Below are positions 22,341 to 34,520 of a stretch of 64,000 bases of DNA, in pieces; within the stretch, counting starts at the first letter, position 1, and each line of letters opens with the position of its first letter. The stretch lies in NCBI RefSeq assembly GCF_905171765.1, contig NC_053392.1, forward strand, positions 406,700,565 through 406,764,564, given 5' to 3'. The position numbers and the translations under genes were made by a program. Origin of the DNA: Bufo bufo. Its lineage: Eukaryota > Chordata > Amphibia > Anura > Bufonidae. The notes below the pieces were generated by a model. It was not told where the DNA came from. It saw only the letters and a program-made list of their open reading frames with translations, and made no database searches.

Positions 22341-22955
22341 TCAACAAAAACGAAAGCGCCATGTGAGAAATGACTCATTGTCCTGGAGGATTTTATGACC
22401 CCTCTTTACAACTTGGTTCAGTTTATTGAGTTCGGTGGGCATTTTTTTATGCATATCTCTCTTAGTGTCACACCACAGCATTTCAATTGGATTGAGGTCT
22501 AGACTTTGACTGCAGCATTGCAGCAACTCTGTTCTTTTTCAGCCATTCTGTTGTAGGTTGGCTGATGTTGTGGAGATCATTGTCCTGTTGCATGACTCCT
22601 TTTCCCGCCAGGCTTAAGCAGTTGGTTAGATGACCTCACATTTCACTACTTTGGTATGCAGAGTGGTTCATGGTTGACTCATTGCGCTTTGGCTGCAACC
22701 CAAACATCACTCTTCCACCACCAAGATTTACAGTTGGCATGAGGTGTTTTTTCTGATATGTTGTATTTGGTTTTCTCTAAAGGTGGCACTTTTTTGACAT
22801 CTGTCCAAAAAACATTTTTCCGGAAGTTTGATTGTTCAGATGCAGCTTTTGCAAACGTATACAGTGCTGCCATGTTTTTCAAAAGAGGCTTTCTCCTGGC
22901 AACCCTTCCAAACCAGCCAAACTTGTTCAGTCTTTTTCTAATTGTACTGTCCTAA
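22341..22955 (-). pseudogene. Decayed Tc1 transposase
   Basis: Read on the minus strand with frame changes, the sequence shows the Tc1 order. A central block around 22930-22700 includes VMFGLQPKRNES-like text. An N-D containing block QDNDLHNISQPTTEWLKK near 22575 corresponds to the middle catalytic aspartate region. SLDLNPIEMLW at about 22480-22500 is the block with the last acidic residue. The surviving open part runs from 22526 to 22341. No intact frame or clear inverted termini remain, so it is an old copy in intergenic DNA beyond the QKI 3' end. Confidence 0.82.
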
Positions 22956-23127
22956 ACTTTTGTCATGCATCAGTCACGTGACAAAAAAAGTATGACTACA
23001 TTGCGACGTGTCGCGGGACCTAAAGGCACCAAAGTCACGCAACATTTTATATAATGATGCGACAGGTTGGATGCATTTTTTGTGAATCATGTCGCAGTCA
23101 TAGCATGTCTCTGTGCGCCACTATTAA

Positions 23128-23345
23128 GGGCACATGCACGCGGCCGTTGCCCGGCCTGCAAACAGCGGGTCCGCAATATGTGGGCAACGGCTGTGTGCTT
23201 CCCGCATCACGAATGCGGACTGATTCACTTAAATGGGTCTGCAATCTGGAGCTGCTGTACGAAACGGAGGCACAGAAGCACTACTAGAAGCAGAATGCGT
23301 CCCCAATGCAATGAATGGCCACACAACGGCCATGTGCATGAGGCC
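23128..23345. mobile_element. Palindromic MITE, TAA TSD
   Basis: Starts GGGCACATGCACGCGGCC, ends GGCCATGTGCATGAGGCC, with TAA on both sides. Shorter and more diverged inside than its neighbour at 23489. No coding. Confidence 0.78.
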
Positions 23346-23488
23346 TAACTATTATTATAAAAATTGTTGCCCGACTTTTCTGCGACAACTTGTGAATTTA
23401 AATTTTCATCAAACAGCGTAGCTTTTGATAAAAAATTGACATTGATTAATTTGTCTTGTGGTTTTCATCCGTGGTTGTATTCACCTAA

Positions 23489-23789
23489 GGCCTCATGCAC
23501 ACGACCGTGCTGTTTTTTGCGGTCCGCAAAAAACAGAAGCCGCCCGTGTGCCTTCCGCAATTTACGGAACGGGCGGCCATTGATATAACTGCCTATTCTT
23601 GTCCGTTTTGCGGACAAGAATAGGACATGTTATATTTTTTTGCGGGGCCGCGGAACGGAGCAACGGATGCGGACAGCACACGGAGTGCTGTCCGCATCTT
23701 TTGCGGCCCCATTGAAGTGAATGGGTCCGCGCTCGAGCCAAATGTGCGGCTCGGACGCGGACAAAAACAACGGTCGTGTGCATGAGGCC
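23489..23789. mobile_element. Palindromic MITE, TAA TSD
   Basis: GGCCTCATGCACACGACCGT and ACGGTCGTGTGCATGAGGCC are perfect inverted ends, flanked by TAA. Inside, TTTTTTGCGGTCCGCAAAAAA is a short local palindrome seen also at 146. It appears younger than the copy at 23128. Confidence 0.85.
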
Positions 23790-24104
23790 TAACTTTAAGA
23801 CCTCCTAAGGTACAGATGTGGTGTTTATTTATTTATTTATTTTTTATTCAATTTGGGTGTACTTTGTTTTTTTTTTCCTCTTGACTGTACCTTTCCTTAC
23901 ATATTTATATTTAATAATATGAAATTATTATTGTGCTACTTGACTTAATTACCTTTGCAAACTGAAATCTTTAAAGGTGTTTACCCGTTTGTTACAGTAA
24001 AAATCACCACCAGGGCTGGTTTCTTCCCCAGGGCAATTTCTGGAAAACGACACCTTTTTCATGGCTGTTTTTTTTTTAGAGTTCATTGGTTACCAGATGT
24101 TACA

Positions 24105-24256
24105 TTAAAGGGGATGGCTTACTTCAGCAAATGGCATTTATCATGTAGACAAAGTCACTTAATAATGTATTGGCCATATTTACTTCTTTGCTGGATTAAT
24201 GCATTTTCTTTTTTTCATGATGAATGACATTTGCTGAAGTAAGACAACCCCTTTAA
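24105..24256. mobile_element. Short T2-like MITE, TTAA TSD
   Basis: A 152-bp element with TTAAAGGGGATGGCTTACTT and AAGTAAGACAACCCCTTTAA as inverted ends. ACTTCAGCAAATG and CATTTGCTGAAGT extend the pairing. It closely resembles the two outer pieces of the element split at 59751 and 63482. Confidence 0.88.
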
Positions 24257-24978
24257 AGTCCATAGTACAACATGAAATGCAGTACATACACTTGTAACTT
24301 TTTTAGTGTGGGGTTTTTATATGCAGCGTACTGTAGGTTTCACATTTTTCAATAGTTTTCTCTATAGACCTTGAAAAACAGCAGTAAACATTTTACAATT
24401 CTGCCCAAAAAAAATATATGCCAAAATGCTTTAAAAAAAAACCCCATGAAAATGCATGAAATTCGAGTTAGGAAAAAAAAAATCTGAAGTGTGTGAAAGG
24501 GTTCTAATGCATAAAACAAATTTTGCTGGTCATGAGAGTCAAGGGGATGCCATCATTAAAAAAAAATATGGCTGCTTTTCCACAAAAAACAGTGCCACAC
24601 CTGTCCACAGCATTTGTGTGCTAGTATTTCTGGAAGTAAACAGACATGTTTCCAAATCCTGGACAACTCCTTTAAGTTAATATAATCTTTAACTGTACAC
24701 TACATCTACAATAATTAATACAATGATCTGTACACCTGGTGGTCAACTATTACATAAGCTTTTGATTTTGTGACATGTATGCAATTATATTTGTACATTA
24801 GTAATAGTGTATAGTGGTATGTCCTCTGATATTCTTACCTCATTTGAGGACAAGTAGGAAATTGGACACCTATGCATCATCTGCACATGTAATGAGAATT
24901 TTCATGTATAACCGATTGTCTATATCTGGAAAATACAAAGTGGCTATGTGTTTTACAAGTGAAAATTTGCTCAGGTTA

Positions 24979-25450
24979 GGCTACTTTCACACTGGCATTT
25001 TGGCTTTCCGTTTGTGAGATCCGTTCAGGACTCTCACAAGCGGTCCAAAACGGATCAGTTTTGCCCTAATGCATTCTGAATAGAAAAGGATCTGCTCCGA
25101 ATGCATCAGTTTGCCTCCGTTCTGTCTACATTCCTATTTGGAGGCAGACACAAAAATGCTGCTTGCGGCGTTTTGGTGTCCGTCTGACGAAACTGAGCCA
25201 AACAGATCCGTTCTGACACACAATTTAAGTCAATGGGGTCGGATCCGTTTTCTATGACACAATCTTACACAATAGAAAACTGATCCGTCTTCCATTGACT
25301 TTCAATGGTGTACAAGACGGATCCGTGGCCATGTTAAAGTTAATACGAACGGATCTGTTCTGAACGGATGCAGACGGTTGTATTATCTGAACGCATCCGT
25401 CTGTGCAGATCAATGACTGATCCGCATCAAACGTGAGTGTGAAAGTAGCC
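24979..25450. mobile_element. Palindromic MITE, CTACTTTCAC family, TTA TSD
   Basis: GGCTACTTTCACACTGGC starts the element and GTGAGTGTGAAAGTAGCC ends it. TTA is present on both flanks. The arms carry complementary GGATCCGTTTTC-like blocks and AATACAACCG/CGGTTGTATT. This is the best-preserved copy of its family in the window. Confidence 0.88.
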
Positions 25451-25944
25451 TTAGTTTTTTTCCTTTTTTAAATTATTGGAGTTAACTGGAAAATGTTGGC
25501 AAATATTTTGTGCCTATAGTCAATATTGCATATAAAATTTTTTACAAACTTCAAAATCTCTTGGATGCCTGTACTAGGGTAAGTTCGGAAGTTGGAGGTA
25601 TTACAGTGCAAATTTAAAAACACTTGTAGGATCACTCATTGAAGATGATGTCCAGGGGTTGTGTCTAGTATTGTAGCTCTAGCCCAGTTCACTTGAATGG
25701 CAGCACACATGGCTTATGTATTATTTTTTTTTCATAGGATGGCCATCGCATTCACCATTTAAATTGTGTCTGCATAATGCATGATTATCTCTGCTTAAAT
25801 CATCACACAGTCAATTGGCCATATTGTATTATCTGTTATGAAATGGGAGCTGGGAGAAGATTACTAGAAGATCAGTATCCATCTTCTAGCATCAGTATGT
25901 GATTAAACCAATGGAATAAAGTACAGCCATGTGAATGTGCAGCC

Positions 25945-26240
25945 TTAAAGGGGTTGTCTCATCTCACAGTTACTAAGGCAAGATGACACACAGTTGTGAC
26001 CACCTTCCAGCAGGGAAACAGCAGAGTGCTCTGGCACGGTTTCAGTAGCTCTCATTTTTGTGCATGAAAGCTACTGAAACATCATAGTAGAGCAATCTAT
26101 GCTGTTTCTCTAACTCAAACAGCATAGCTTGTTGTACTACACTGTTTCAGTAGCTCTCATGCACGGCAATGAGAGCTACTGAAACAGCAGAGCGTTCTGC
26201 TGTTTCCTGGCTGGGACTTACAATGCTATCCCACCTCTAC
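25945..26240. mobile_element. T2-like MITE with repeated inner hairpins
   Basis: The left end TTAAAGGGGTTGTCTCATCT is T2-like; the right end near 26240 (CTATCCCACCTC) is diverged and lacks a clear TTAA. The phrase TTTCAGTAGCTCTCAT and its complement occur four times between 26038 and 26185, so several alternative hairpins can form. Confidence 0.55.
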
Positions 26241-26317
26241 ATTTTAATTCTCAATCTCCTTCCTCAAGTGAAGTAAGGATTTACACTATTTTGGCCTACT
26301 TGACTGTTCATTTAGAG

Positions 26318-26502
26318 CAGTGTTCCCCAACTCCAGTCCTCAGGGCCCACCTACCGGTCAGGATTTGAGAATATCCCACAGAAGGAATGCCTGAAGTAAG
26401 TCCTGATGCATCAGCACTAATTGTATCACCTGCTCAATACTAAGGAAATCCTGAAAACCTGACCGGAAGGTGGGCCCCGAGGGCTGGAGTTGGGGAACAC
26501 TG
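26318..26502. mobile_element. hAT-type MITE
   Basis: CAGTGTTCCCCAACTCCAG and CTGGAGTTGGGGAACACTG are perfect inverted ends of the hAT type. The flanking octamers match only weakly (ATTTAGAG, AGTACCAG), so the duplication has decayed or the edge is off. 185 bp, noncoding. Confidence 0.82.
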
Positions 26503-27254
26503 AGTACCAGGAGGATGTGGGCCCTTTGTCCTAATTAACCAGGTTTTAGAAGGCCATTTGGTATGGAATTTTTAAGTGCAAAACTGAACCTTCACTTATT
26601 TATGGCTAGGTTTTAGGTAACCGTTTGATAAATTATTTTTTCATTTGCATCTATTGTTTCCTGATGATTCCTTTAAAAATGCAATACCAGTTTGATATCT
26701 CCCACAAACACTAGTCTTTACTCCTGTTTGTTCACAGCCTCATCATATCAAGTGCATTGTGGCATTCACTCGCCACCTTTCCTCCTGCTGTGAAATTGTG
26801 GTGTCATACAGTGAGGCAGCCCACTTCTTCCTACCACTCACCCCTTTTCCCTGTAATTTGTCTTCAGTTCTTACTTTCTTAATGCAGTTGCTAAAATTGG
26901 GTCTTTTCAGGCACTGCAGCCTGTTGTGTGATCTGAAAAAGGTTGCAGCTGCTTCCACTGAACCACACTACAGATGAATTTATTTGTAGTCAGTATCCAC
27001 CAAGAATTGAATCAGGACTAAGGATACAAGCTATAAGGCAACCTTGTATAGTTTAATATCCATTAAATGTGAGGAGAATAAAAAAAAAGTAAGAATTTAA
27101 TTGCAATTCTTTTGAAATGCTTTTATGCTCTCATGTTGTTCAGTTTCTGTATATACAATGGTCAAAGCTAATGATCACCACACTTTACACATTTCTGTCC
27201 CCAAACACCAAGAGTATAATATTTTTTTAACTTTTCTCAACTTGAAACTTGTCA

Positions 27255-27461
27255 GGCTACTTTCACACATGCAGCATAGCCATCCAGCAGGCTGTTCTTT
27301 GCTGGACAAAAACCGTTACATGCAGCAATGTTTGACCGGCCAAATACCAGCATCAATGGGGTCTGGCAGGCAAGCAGCACTATAATGCGAGTTCCAGGAA
27401 ACTCAGACAGGCTCTTCTCTGCTGGGACAGCCTGCCAGATTGCTATGTCACGTGTGAAACC
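27255..27461. mobile_element. Short MITE of CTACTTTCAC type
   Basis: GGCTACTTTCACACATGC at the left and GTCACGTGTGAAACC at the right are inverted ends; TTA follows on the right and TCA precedes on the left. The interior carries CCAGCAGGCTGTTC and its approximate complement. Related to 34247-34446. Confidence 0.6.
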
Positions 27462-27569
27462 TTAGTAAGTTACTTTTTAAAATTTAACTCTTAACACACA
27501 CCACGACTTAACTTTACATTGTAGTAAAGTGTATATATAGAGCATTCTTACAGGCTTACCATACGCATA

Positions 27570-28930
27570 TGTAATACAGCAGGCCCCCCATTCACAATTA
27601 TTGGGATCAGCAACAACCCTTCAGATGCTGCGGTCAATAGCATGCACAGCATCTGAGGGGTTAGACAGAAGAAGGGTGCTTCCTCTGTCCTCTCCCTCCA
27701 GTCGATTGCCTGGGGCCTTTTGAGGTTGCCCAGGCCTGTCATGTCTAACTGCCTGAAGAGCCACACCTCAGGCAAGCTGTCAGAATCCCCATAGATTGCA
27801 ATAGTTTTCTATTGCAGTCTGTCGGACATGCAATCAGAAGATTGCATGTTTCGTTTCAAAAAGCATTTATTGGGTTTTTGTACATTGAACAAAAAAACAA
27901 TTATATGAATAAAAGATAAAGCAAATAACACAAAACAAAAATGTCTCTTGGAGTTATACATGGTATGTATCATAATAAGTAATGTACCTTTAGATGAGAT
28001 ATAGACAAATGTGGAGAGAAACGTGGATCATTTTCATACATCAATCTGATAATACAGTATTTCTCTCTGATTTCATGTATCGGATATCTGGAGAGTGGGG
28101 GGAAGCAATCCAGGGCTCCCAAACTTTCTCAAAGGCGGCAAATGTGTCAGTACGAATAGCTGAAAGCTTTTCAAATAATAATATTTTATTGACCCTGTCT
28201 AAAACAGCTTGGAAGGATAGTGAGTTTGAGCGCCATTTAAAGGCGATATGGATTCTGGCTGCCAGGAGTATGAATTGAGCGAGTTTGAATCTGGCATAGG
28301 GAAGTCTATGGGGTTTATCTCCTAGCAGACAGAAGGTCAGTGTCTTGGGGAAGGAACAATCTAATATTGATGAAATTAGATTAGTCACTTTGCTCCAGAA
28401 TCTCCCAGCTACATGGCATGACCACCATGTGTGTAACATAAGATTGCATGTTTAAGTCCCCTAAATGGACTAGAATTTTTTTTTTAAATAAAAACAAATG
28501 CCAAAATATAAAAAATTCAAATCGCCCTCATTCCCAATTTCACAGCAGTCTGAAAATGTCCAAACTATAAAATATTTTTCCTGCAGTGTATGCCATAATG
28601 GAAAAATATAAATAAATTAAAAACAAATCCTCAATTTGTCTTTTATTTCTTTTTTGTCAGTCTTCCCCCAAAAACTGAATAAAAAGTGATCAAAAAAGGT
28701 ATATGTACCAAAATGGCACCATTAAAAACTACAGTTCTCCCTGCAAAAAACAAGCTGTCATACAGCAATATAAAAAGTTATGGCTGTCTGAATATGGCAA
28801 TGCAATAAAACATTTTTTTTCAAGTGTTTGTTTTTTAAGTAGTGAGAGATAAAAACGATATAAATTTAGTATTGCCATGCCTTGAATCTAGTCAGGCATT
28901 TATGGGATTATGTACTCTCTCCTCAATGTA
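27570..28930. repeat. Anuran-type interspersed repeat split by L1
   Basis: Sequence on both sides of the L1 insertion appears to be one older repeat, because the same 14 bases flank the insertion and the text continues in register. The right part (AAAAGTGATCAAAAAAGG, CAAAATGGCACCATTAAAAAC) recurs in diverged form at about 63860-63930. No coding frame or terminal repeats are clear. Confidence 0.45.
27852..28439 (-). mobile_element. L1-type LINE, ORF2 C-terminal fragment
   Basis: The 14-base sequence AAGATTGCATGTTT is present at 27838-27851 and 28440-28453, a clean target-site duplication. Between them, on the minus strand from 28439, runs an open frame of about 130 codons starting LHTWWSCHVAGRFWSKV and continuing FCLLGDKPHR and KLAQFILLAARIHIA. 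This is the extreme C-terminal region of L1/Tx1 ORF2 proteins, after the reverse transcriptase. The 3' end (low coordinates) has AATAAA-like text on the minus strand but no poly(A). The copy is 5' truncated, about 590 bp. It has no endonuclease or RT domain and is not functional. Confidence 0.87.
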
Positions 28931-29010
28931 AGTATTAGATAAAGAGGTTATGGTAAAATCTTGTAAGTATCTCATTCTTTTCTTGATTAATATTTATATC
29001 GAGTTTATTC

Positions 29011-29508
29011 TTAAAGGGAACCTGTCATCATCTTTATGCTGCCCATACTAACGGCAGAATAAAGTAGACACAAGTGAGTTGATTTCAGCAGTCTGTCATT
29101 TCTAAGTTAAAAGTAAGTTGTTGCCGAGAACCAACATCACAATCATTGCAGAATGTGCCTAGAAAAGAGTCACGGCCACCTGAGAAGAGTCATGGTTATT
29201 CATGAATTCCTGCTCTCCCTTCCCACCTGCTGATGATTGAGTCTTCTACCTAGTTTTCTCCCTTTCTCTCTAGGAGAGAACTGCCAATCATCAGCAGATG
29301 GGTGAGAGTGCAGGAGATTAGGAATACCCATGACTCTTCTCAGGTATATTTGACTCTTTTTCAGGCCCGGGCTGCGATGGTTATGATGCTGATTCTCGCC
29401 AACCACTTTTAGCTCATGAGTGACACACCGCTGAAATCAGCATTTCTGTCACTAATTTATGTTGCCCTCAGTCATGTCAGCATAAAGTTGATGACAGGTT
29501 CCCTTTAA
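29011..29508. mobile_element. T2-like MITE, TTAA TSD
   Basis: TTAAAGGGAACCTGTCATCA and TGATGACAGGTTCCCTTTAA are perfect inverted ends with shared TTAA. The interior includes TTTATGCTG and CAGCATAAAG as further arms. It is a sister of 4034-4496. The following 29509-29920 holds nothing I recognise. Confidence 0.88.
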
Positions 29509-29920
29509 TATCAAAACTGGTAACCAAATTTCTCCTTGTTGCCTCATTTTTGTGTGGGGCTTATTTAATTTTATGATATACACAAAACATATGTCGAAAA
29601 TGAAAAGTAAAACCGAAGAGTGGAGAAATTATACCAATCTGGTCCACAGGTGAATAACAATAGTATTATTAGAGCTATTATTGTTGTTATAAGGGACTTG
29701 GCTTAGAATTAAACCAATGGTTTTAGTGACTTAAGCTATTTTAGACTGGTCAGTTTACCCCGAGAGATTTAATTTCTAAAAATCATTAGGCTGGCATGAA
29801 AGTGTTGCTGTAGATTTAGTACAGTCCAGGGTTGAAATTATAACCCTAGTTATGTCTTCCAATGTACAAGTGATTAGTATAGTCTAGTGTGTGTAAAAGT
29901 ATACATGATGTCATTTTTTT

Positions 29921-32486
29921 TTAACCACCTCCCGTCTGCCCATTGACTATAAACGTCCAGGAGGTGGATCTCTATTTCTGATAGCACGTTTTAAAACGTC
30001 CTGCAGCTTTCCCTCCTCTGCTCTGCCCCTGTACATAGAAACTCCATGACTAAGCTCCCTCCTGACAGCCAAGAACATGGAGCTTTACCCTGAGACCTTT
30101 TTTGCTGGTCTCCAGGCTTTTGATCGCTCTGACAAGCAGCTGTCTCCAGAGCATGTGTTGTGAGCTCTGTAATCTGAAGTTACAGCGCTCAGAGAGGCTT
30201 GTACTGTCTCCCTCTCATTAGTGCTAGCAGGAGAGAGAGATCGGAACATTTACACTCACCCAGCAGCTGTTTTCACTGGAGTCTAATCAGCACGATCTCC
30301 AGGACATGTGACTGCCTGAGTCGGGAGAGTGCAGGAGCTGTGAGGTCTTTCAGAGACCTCGATCAGCCCTGCACTGAGGCTGTACAGCTCTGTATTCTGC
30401 TGTACAGCCTCTCTGGGGGGTGCATTTCACCTGTAACTGGGGCTACTATGTCAGCCCCAGTTACAGGAGAAATCAACAGTGAAAAGAAAAAAAAAAAAGT
30501 GAAGTTAAATGTCCCCCAGAGGTCTTGTATGACCTTATGGGGGACGCAAAGTGTAAAATAAAAAAAATATAAATAAAATGTTTAAAAAAATAAATAAATT
30601 AGGTTTTCACATGTAAAAAAAAAATTCCCCAAGTAAGGAATAAAAAAAAATAATAAAAAAATAGAAAAAATAAAATAAAATAGACATATTTGGTATTGCC
30701 GCGTCCGTGACGGTCGGCTCTATAAATATATCACATAATAGACCCAGTCCAATAATCACCATAAAAAATAAAAATAAATAACTGTCAAAAAAAGCCATTT
30801 TTGTCACCTTACGTCACAAAAAGTGCAACACCAAGTGATCAAAAAGGCGTATGTCCCACAAAATGGTACCAATAAAACCGTCACCTCATCCCGCAAAAAA
30901 TGAGCCCCTACATAAGAAAATCTCTCAAAAAATAAAAAAACTATAGCTCTTAGAACATGGAGACACTAAAACATCATTTTTTTGGTTTAAAAAATGCTAT
31001 AATTGTGTTAAAGTGAAATAAATAAAAAAAGGTATACATATTAGGTATTGCCGCGTCAGTAAAAACCAGCTCTATAAAAATATCACAGGAACTAAACCCC
31101 CGGGTGAACACCATAAAAATAAAAAAATAAAAACTGTGTCAAGACAAGCAATTTTTGTCACCTTACATCACAAAAAGTGCAACACCAAGTGATCAAAAAG
31201 GCGTATGTCCCACAAAATGGTACCAATAAAACCGTCACCTCATCCCGCAAAAAATGAGCCCCTACATAAGAAAATCTCTCAAAAAATAAAAAAAACTATA
31301 GCTCTCAGAACATGGACACATTAAAACATAATTTTTTTGTTTCAAAAAGGCTATTATTGGGTTTAAACTTTAATAAATAAGAAAAAGTATACATATTAGG
31401 TATCGCCACGTCCGTAACAATCTGCTCTATAAAAATGTCACTTGACTGAACCCCTCAAGTGAACGCTTTAAAAATAAATAAATAAAAACTGTGCTAAAAC
31501 AACAAATTTTTTGGTCACCTTGCCCCATAAAGTGTTATAATTAATGATCAAAAAATCATATGTACCCAAAAATAGTACCAATAAAACTGGCACCTTATTA
31601 CCTAGTTTCCAAAATGGGGTTACTTTTTGGGAGTTTCTACTGTAAGGGTGAATCAGGGGGGCTTCAAATGGGACATGGCATCTAAAAACCATGTGGAGTT
31701 CCTTTTCTTCTGCGCCCTGCCGTGTGCCCATACAGCAGTTTATGACCACATGTGGGGTGTTTCTGTAAACTGCAGAATCTGGGTAATAAATATTGAGATT
31801 TGTTTGGCTGTTAACCATTGATGTGTTAAAGAAGAAATTGGAATAAAATGGAAAATCTTCCAAAAAAGTGAAATTTAAAAATTTGATCTCCATTTTCCTT
31901 TAATTCTTGTGGAACGCCTAAAGGGTTAACAAAGTTTGTAAAATCGGTTTTAAGTAACTTGAGGGGTGTAGTTTCTACAATGGGGTCATTTATGGGGGTA
32001 TCCACTATGTAGGCCCCACAAAGTGACTTCAGACCTGAACTGGTCCTTAAAAAGTGGGTTTTGGCAATTTTCTTAAAAATGTGAAGAATTGCTTCTAAAC
32101 TTCGAAGCCTTCTAACGTCCTAAAAAAATAAAATGACATTTCCAAAATGATGCCAACATAAAGTAGACATATGGGGAAGGTTAAGTAATAAATATTTTAT
32201 GAGGTATCACTTTCTGTTTAAAAAGCAGAGGAATTGAAATTTAGAAAATTGCAAATTTTTCAAAATTTTTGGTAAATTTGGGATTTTTTCATAAATAAAG
32301 GTGAAATATATTGACTCAAATTTATGACTATCATGAAGTACAATGTGTCACGAGAAAACAATCTCTGAATGACTTGGATAAGTAAAGGCGTTCCAAAGTT
32401 ATTACCACATAAAGTGAGATAGGTCAGTTTTGCAAAATTAGGCCTGGTCAGGAAGGGGGCAAATGGCCCAGATGGCAAGTGGTTAA
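29921..32486 (+). mobile_element. Family R repeat, copy 1 (TTAA-flanked, noncoding)
   Basis: The copy begins TTAACCACCTCCCGTCTGCC and ends AGATGGCAAGTGGTTAA, giving inverted CCAC ends next to TTAA duplications. The left third has GC-rich text with a perfect hairpin at 30430-30467 (CCTGTAACTGGGGCT stem). The middle has three tandem modules of about 350 bp. Each contains GGTATTGCCGCGTC-like text, CTCTATAAAAATATCAC, and AAGTGATCAAAAAGGCGTATG. The right third is AT-rich. No conserved protein was found; frames over 100 codons seen in one copy are broken in others. TTAA targets suggest mobilisation by a piggyBac or Kolobok-type transposase (inference). Confidence 0.75.
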
Positions 32487-33124
32487 TCAAAGTTGGATGA
32501 AGAATTCTGAGCAGATAGCAAAATATTTCCTGATTTTGGGCCATATTTTAACTGGAAAGCATCCTACTAATGATTTATTTGTATTTTTTTTTTTGCAGAT
32601 AACCTTAAATCAACACGTCCCACAACAAACATGTATCCCCATCTAGGGGATTAGTGTCTAATTGCAGCAGTTTGACCATTAGGGCCCCTGTCAATCACAA
32701 GAATAAGGGCAACGTGTTCCCCCATTTGAATGAAGCGACGGACACACATGCGCATTGTTGCTCCATTCAACTCTCGAGACAGCTGGAGATAACTGATTGG
32801 CTGGGACCCCACTGATGAAACATATTCCCAATCCTGTGCTAGGGATAAGTGTTTGCTGTGGGATAACCTCTTTACACATGCATTTAGCAATAGTCATACT
32901 AAACAAATCGCTATCCTCAATTGACATGCACAATAGTGTCATATGAGTTTTTTGGTCATTGCAGTTTATTCTCTACATAGTGGCTGTACTGTACAAATTG
33001 GTCACTGAACGAATGTTGACAATTATATGGCACGTGGCTCAAAAAAATTGATTTTTAGTCCATCAGTTGTGCATTTTAAGGCTGGATTCAGACCGATGCC
33101 TTTTTTTTTTTTTGCCAAGCCTAA
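32487..33124. other. Unassigned intergenic sequence
   Basis: No gene or transposon ends are seen. The part 32660-32930 has the flavour of a T2-type interior (CTGATTGGCTGGGACCCC, CATGCGCATTG) but lacks termini. A pyrimidine run followed by GCAG at 32580-32599 resembles a splice acceptor, with no coding frame beyond it. Confidence 0.4.
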
Positions 33125-33398
33125 GGCCCCGTTCACACGTCCGCAATTTCGTTCCACATTTTGCTGAACGGAATTGCGGACCCATTCATTTCTATGGGGC
33201 CGCACTTCCGGGTCCGCATTTTCGTTCCCGAAAAAAATAGAACATATCCTATTCTTGTCCGCAATTGCGGACAAGAATAGGCATATTCTATTAGTGTCGG
33301 CGATGTGCGTTCCGCAAAATGCGGAACACACATTGCCGTGTCTGTGTTTTGCGGATCCGTGGATCTGCCAAACACGTTACGGACGTGTGAATGGACCC
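33125..33398. mobile_element. Palindromic MITE, TAA TSD
   Basis: Ends GGCCCCGTTCACACGTCCG and CGGACGTGTGAATGGACCC are inverted, with TAA on both sides. The interior contains opposing AAAAAATAGAACATATCCTA and rearranged GCAATTGCGGAC blocks. No coding. The following 33399-34067 shows nothing recognisable. Confidence 0.82.
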
Positions 33399-34067
33399 TA
33401 ATACTGAATCCTAACGACGGGAATCACAAAGGTATGTTCAAATGCAGCGGATGTGTTGGAGAATTTTCTGAGTGTTAAAAAAATCTTTATGGTTTGCAAA
33501 AAATTACCTGCAAAAACATCATGCAGACGTGTGAAACGGATTTAAAAAAAAATTGAAATTTCTGGGACTAATCTGCTGCCTGTGAATTTACCTTGATTTT
33601 TCCTCTCATTAAAGTGCTAACTAAAATGCATTCTCTGTACCCAGCCCAATATTGATAAATGGCTAATACACAAAACTAGGCGTATGCTCAATAAGTAATT
33701 AGAACATGCTTTGTTCTGTTTCTGTGTTTTTGTTTTTTATTAGAAACAGTAATAAAAATCCATTTTCACTGCATGTTTGTTATCCATTAAGCAATTTCTC
33801 GTGCCAGTATGTTTTATTTATTTCATATTTATTACTGTACTTGTAAGAAAAGAAAGCAACTCACCTGTACATATTATTTGAAGTAATAAAATGATGAATG
33901 CCGTGGTTTTCTATTGCATACTGTATGGTTTTTCTCTCCATAATTATTTTGGCTGAAGGAGCTCCGAAGCAAACTGAGATGTTTGACCTTTAACTACAAA
34001 TGAAATAAACCTAAAACAAGGTCTGATCTTTAATTACTTTTATTGCAAGTCTTTCAAATAAAAAATC

Positions 34068-34520
34068 TTAAAGGATCACTAAACCCAGAATAAAAAAAAA
34101 CAAAAAAAAGTTAAGAATCTCCTTATGTGTCTTTGTTATTTGCTCTTGTTTTATCAGAATTGCAGAGACCATGAAAAATAAACTAAATACATTTTCTGCA
34201 GCTATGTCTTCTCCCTCATCTGGTAGCAGGCATGAGCTAACTCTAAAGTTAGTTTCACATGTGCAGTAATAATTCGGCAGGCCATTCTCTGTCTGGAGCT
34301 CTCTGGATCCAGTGTTGCAAAACAGTACCGGAATATCTGCCAGCCTCATTAACTATATCCGGACGCTACCTGACAAATATGGGGCCCGCGGACATTCCAG
34401 TACCGCCTGGCAATGCCACATCTCTTACCACATATGTGAAACAGCCTAAAACTAGGGGGCTGGTTTTGTCTACACAGCGAGCGTGACCATTTTGCTGGAA
34501 AGAATCTCCTAGTTACTAAT
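34068..34520. mobile_element. T2-like MITE remnant hosting a second MITE
   Basis: TTAAAGGATCACTAAACCC at 34068 fits a T2-like left end. The text is interrupted at 34247 by a 200-bp element and appears to resume at 34450. The right terminus is not found, so the end is approximate. Confidence 0.4.
34247..34446. mobile_element. Short MITE, TAA TSD
   Basis: AGTTAGTTTCACATGTGCAG and CACATATGTGAAACAGCC are approximate inverted ends and TAA flanks both. It shares the TTTCACA-type terminus with 27255-27461. Confidence 0.55.

Noticed and set aside
31468..31893. Open frames over 100 codons in family R copies (for example 31468-31893 and 61294-61638, minus)
   Set aside because: The frames differ in start, end and register between copies, carry no known domain, and are explained by the low-stop AT-poor segment of the repeat.
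32580..32640. Polypyrimidine tract and GCAG resembling a splice acceptor
   Set aside because: The following sequence has no sustained frame and no recognisable peptide; poly(T) in repeats gives such sites by chance.
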